DNA of 51,608 bases from positions 1 to 51,608 of the forward strand of contig NW_024468306.1 of assembly GCF_002104995.1 (NCBI RefSeq), written 5' to 3'. The position numbers and the translations under genes are program-made. The notes under the pieces are model-generated. The model did not search any database, was not told where the DNA came from, and was given only the letters and a program-made list of their open reading frames with translations. Source of the stretch: Linderina pennispora. Taxonomy: Eukaryota; Kickxellomycota; Kickxellomycetes; Kickxellales; Kickxellaceae. This document shows, piece after piece, positions 48,169 to 51,608 of this stretch (position 1 is the stretch's first letter; each line of letters begins with the position of its first letter).

Positions 48169-48726
48169 GGTAGATGTATAGCTTGTACTGTTATTGTTGA
48201 CAAGTCTATGCGAGCAGGGGGATTGGGGCATGCCTGTCCCTTAAATGGGCTGGTGCTCTGCTTTCTGGTGCATGCACATCGGTGCCAAGGGGCGTGCTAC
48301 GTGCTTTTTGTGAGTTCGCCAAGTGCCGGGCCGGATAGGACTACTGCACACAGTCCTGTGACCAGCATATTCCAGAAGCAGTGGAGGGGTGTGCCTCGTG
48401 CATGGCGCTGTAGGTATATCTACACAAAACACTGCGGCGGGCTGCGGCAGCAAGGACACATGGACCTAACACCGGAGATGCTCTATCGATAGTTACTGCG
48501 ATTTCTATTTGCTAGGGTGTGAAACGCTTGCTAGAGAAGAGATCTTGCTGAAGCCGCATTCGCACTCGTGGTTTTCTCTGTTGGTGCATGCGCGCTCAAT
48601 AGCCATTATTCAGCTCTTGGAGACGGTATCTTGTCAAGGAGAGGAAATAGGAATGAACTAGCGGGTATTCGGGAAGAAGCGGGGTGGTGTTCCTCTGTTG
48701 CCCAGTCGAATCCAAAGCACTGTCGT
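48169..48726. other. Intergenic, no gene recognised
   Basis: About 560 bp with short frames on both strands and no supported gene. Confidence 0.4.
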
Positions 48727-49222
48727 TCACTGCGGGTGGGCATCTGCGATGGATGCACATGGCCAATCTCGGAAACTGACAGACCATCCGATTGCCAGCA
48801 GGACCACCCCTAAGGCAGCACCAGCGAGGGCAGTGGTGTCGACAGGGAATCGGTGGCTTAGAGTGGGGAGGCACCTCAGGTAAACTTCGACGCAGCAAGG
48901 GAGCCTGTGGTTTAGAGTTCGCTCAGTGAGACTGCCAGGACCCTTGCGGCCTTGCTTCATGGCAGGGCAGCTTGCATGTTCGTCGATAGAGCAAGTGCAG
49001 ATGCGCTGTTCTTTGAGAGCCCAGTCTTGTTGTTCCGATAGATTTGCTGGCTCTCACTCACAGCGCAAACATAACCATAATCGGTGGATGGGGAGGCGGG
49101 CGGTGACACGCAGCAGGCAGGGGCAGGCAGAGGGAGGAATCTTTACCTTTTGTTGTTGACAAGTGCCTGGTTGCCGGCTCCGTGCTATAAGGCTGCGCGC
49201 TGCTTTCCGCTACTGTGGACAT
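48727..49222 (-). CDS. Putative spliced small membrane protein
   Basis: A proposed exon 1 at 49147-49222 (MSTVAESSAQPYSTEP.., donor GTAAAG) joins exon 2 at 48727-49046 (acceptor GAGAGCCAG) in phase 1 and gives 131 residues. Exon 2 reads ..DWALKEQRICTCSIDEHAS.., a Cys-containing stretch that stays in frame through MKQGRKGPGSLTER to one strongly hydrophobic segment, TALAGAALGVVLLAIGWSV, and ends ..DWPCASIADAHPQ. A single-pass membrane protein is predicted. The acceptor is ambiguous (several AG within 30 bp, some in the same phase). No family is recognised. Confidence 0.35.
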
Positions 49223-49611
49223 GCTCCATGATGATCGGATTTGTAGCCCTGCAAGCGGAGACCCGGGCCTGCGGTCGCCTGCCCCGGTCAAACGGGGAGG
49301 GGATGGCAGGTGCCCGTCATAGAAGAATCCATGAACAGCATATTAATTGGGAACGCTGGTCTATCAATGTCCTCGTATCTCACCTGCGGTGCTGACATTC
49401 TTTTCAACAAACTGAGATTGGAAAACAGACTGAAGCAGTGGTTGTGATATGTGAATGATATCTATTGAATGGGTATGGAAGGAAAGGAGTTTGAAATAGG
49501 CTTTTTGGGATTCTGTGAAAACTGAATCCGGGGAGGGGTAAGGTGATACGAATAAAAGGTGCAAACGATGTTGTGTGGTATTAAATCTACGTAAACTTGG
49601 TACGTTACATT
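49223..49611. other. Intergenic, no gene recognised
   Basis: About 390 bp between a putative small membrane protein gene and the 3' end of the BTB-type gene. Nothing is supported. Confidence 0.4.
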
Positions 49612-51527
49612 TTAGGCGAATATGTTTTGAGCAAGGGTCTTCTGAGCAGCATTCTGGAAAACCCACTTGCGGCGCTGCGAGCGCGACAGCGTGTACTCGT
49701 CCGTGCCGTTTAATGGCAAGATAATTTTCGCATACTGCTCCACAGGCGTGCTCGACTCCCGCTTTGCAAAACACTCTGATGCCCGGCGCCGCTCAGGTTT
49801 CTCCACAGGCGCGGGTGGATTGAACGCATGGAACCGGTATGCCTCAATCAGCAAATCCTTCATCAGTGGCATGGCCATCAGCTCGGAATTACGTTCGACG
49901 ACAGTAAGCAAAAATTGCTTGTCCATCATCGGAAACCGGATGCAGGGGCAATAGCGACGATAGGTGTTCTTTGCGCGCATGCAATGTAGCCAAGGTGGCA
50001 GTATCGGAGTACTCGACTGACTGCAGCCGACATTACAGATTGACGTGCGCGGCGAATCGGTACTGGGTGGAGTGGTGGCGCCCGGCATAGCGCCTGCAGT
50101 GAAGGCCTCACGCGTCAGTTCAGATTTCCGGCGCGGGCTGCGTGCCTGCAGGAACGGCGATCGTGGGCTGCGCGGCAGGAGCGCCAAGTTGGCCGGCGAC
50201 CGGTAGCATTTGAGTACGGCGCTATCCGACGGCCGGCTGGTTTTGGTGTGCTTCTCGGCCGACACTATCTGGCCCGGAGGCGTGGCGCGCGCCTGCTGCT
50301 CGTCGCCCGAGTCGTCCTCGCTGAAACTCGGCCCATCGGACCACGGTCTCGAACAAATCCTCCTCGCTCTGCACATTCAGCGCATCGCTGGCCAGCACTT
50401 CCTTCAGTAGATGTGCAGCGCCCACATGGTTGATTCGTTCTGGCATAGCTGTGTGAAATGGCGGCAGCAGAACATGCGGCACGAGCTCATCTGCTCTTTC
50501 GCCTCCAGGTCGGTTGCTATCGACCATATTCTCCACACTGTCTCGATGGAAATCTTGGACATCAAGTTCCGCCAGCACACGTGGCGCAACTCTGTGACGC
50601 CAAACTGGTCAGCGCAAAGCAAGGTCTCGACGACCTCGTCTGGCGTAACATTGGCGGATTTGGGCGATTTAGGGTCCAGATCGCATTGCCGTTGTAGGCA
50701 AATTCCAAAAGCGCTCGAACGCCCGCGGCGTGACATCCCAGACTCCACAACCTGCTCGAATGTCTCGCGCATTCCATTGCTGAACATGGCCTCAATACCG
50801 GCGATACCTGCATCAGGATCGCCTTATGCGCATGATACCGGTGGCCCGGCAACGGCGGCTCGTCCATCCGTGGACGATGCGCATACGGTAATGCCCTGGG
50901 CGTGCGGTTCCCGGGCATCGGCGTCACGCACTGGTCGATGCCCAGCGGGTTGACAAATTCGCCGCTAGATCGTGGTGACGGCAACAGCCCGTGCGCGGGC
51001 GGGCCAGGTGACAGTAGCAATGAGGACGAGTCGCGCAGCTCAAACTGGATATCAGAGAACCGCGCGGACTTCAAAAGCTGGTTGAATGGCGCGGCGATTT
51101 TGTCTGGTACATACACGGCTATTGTGGATGTTGGTAGGGACATGGGGGCGCCTTCATGGATGGTCTCGCGCACATGGAAGCGCACGACTAGACATGCCGT
51201 GTCGTCGTTGAGAAAGCTGTTCATGTCGGCCAGGTCGATGAATTTGTCGTCCCCCCAGGTGCTGTAGTTGCTGTCGACCCACACGGTTATTGGCGCCGGG
51301 TATTTGTTGAAGCTGAGCGAGCGCGCCTGCAGATTCTCCAATGTGAACGAGATATCCAATTTTTTGCGCATCTGTCTGAGCCGGTCGGCAGACGATTCGT
51401 GCACGGCCAGATACAACGCCAGCGCCTACAGAAAATTATGCGATTTGGAGTCAGCACGTTCCCACTATATTCGGAATGCAAAGTGTATGCGCCACCTATT
51501 GTTCAGGCGGGCGTGTAGCTCTGGCAT
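49612..51527 (-). pseudogene. MATH/BTB-BACK-type protein gene, several frameshifts
   Basis: Protein-like sequence jumps among all three minus frames. The 5' part (from an exon after a TTTTCTGTAG acceptor at 51426) has a MATH-like end (..YSTWGDDKFIDLADMNSFL..) and the BTB start (FSDIQFEL.., YHAHKAILMQVSPVL). BTB continues as MFSNGMRETFEQVVE in the next frame, LGCHAAGVRALLEFAYNGN back in the first, and VTPDEVVETLLCADQFGV in the second. A BACK-like part follows (VLASDALNVQSEEDLFETVVRWAEF) in the third frame, then a Pro/Ser/Arg-rich C-terminus (49612-50376). At least five shifts lie between about 50330 and 50800, too close together for introns. BTB proteins are usually Cul3 adaptors. Either a young pseudogene or a badly read region. 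A possible first exon is at 51496-51527, but its phase does not match. Confidence 0.6.
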
Positions 51528-51608
51528 GAGAGAGAAAAAAGTCTATGTATTGTGCGTGAGGGAAAAATATCCTGGCCTGCTACTCTACCTGTGGGTTGCG
51601 CGTGCGGC

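Overview
The window looks like nuclear DNA of an early-diverging filamentous fungus, most likely Kickxellomycotina (Coemansia/Linderina-type). That placement is inference from gene content and architecture. Supporting features are short GT-AG introns of roughly 60-110 nt, dispersed tRNA genes, a secreted M36 fungalysin, RTA1 and 7TM receptor genes, a NADPH oxidase, a Pan1-like protein ending in SH3 domains, and remains of fungal mobile elements (Ty3/gypsy LTR element, Fanzor/TnpB-like relic).

Layout. 1-979: no gene seen. 980 to about 4340 and about 22800-26163 are the two arms of a near-identical inverted duplication; each carries tRNA-Ser(CGA), a fungalysin gene and tRNA-Phe(GAA). The ~18.5 kb between the arms holds an M16 peptidase with one frameshift, an RTA1-like membrane protein, a small spliced gene, SEC31, a divergent EH/SH3 endocytic scaffold (Pan1/intersectin-like), a 7TM receptor, a decayed Fanzor-like gene, and an AT-rich block of about 1 kb with no CpG that runs into a gag-like remnant beside tRNA-Phe.

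26.7-30.6 kb: an OB-fold protein resembling RPA1/SHLD2 and two tandem glutathione S-transferases with matching TATA boxes. 30.6-37.3 kb: tRNA-Asp(GTC) with a young Ty3/gypsy element (identical 721-nt LTRs) inserted 22 bp upstream of its 5' end. The gag-pol ORF starts in the 5' LTR and stops in the 3' LTR. 38.0-40.5 kb: a multi-exon NADPH oxidase. 41.4-44.6 kb: tRNA-Gly, a secreted DNRLRE/CBM96-like protein, and a divergent pair of CtIP/Sae2/Ctp1 and quinolinate phosphoribosyltransferase (BNA6).

44.8-51.6 kb: two small putative zinc-finger ORFs with the same Cys/His spacing, SF3B5 (SF3b10), tRNA-Asn, several small uncertain genes, and a MATH/BTB-type gene broken by several closely spaced frameshifts at the window edge.

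There is no operon logic, as expected for a eukaryote. Functional themes are vesicle traffic (SEC31 and the EH scaffold share a 408-bp divergent promoter region), DNA end processing (CtIP-like and RPA1/SHLD2-like), secreted or organellar proteolysis, and redox/detoxification (GSTs, NOX). The most unusual structures are the tRNA-bounded inverted duplication, the internally deleted Fanzor-like relic, the CpG-free block, and the tRNA-proximal LTR element whose coding frame uses both LTRs.
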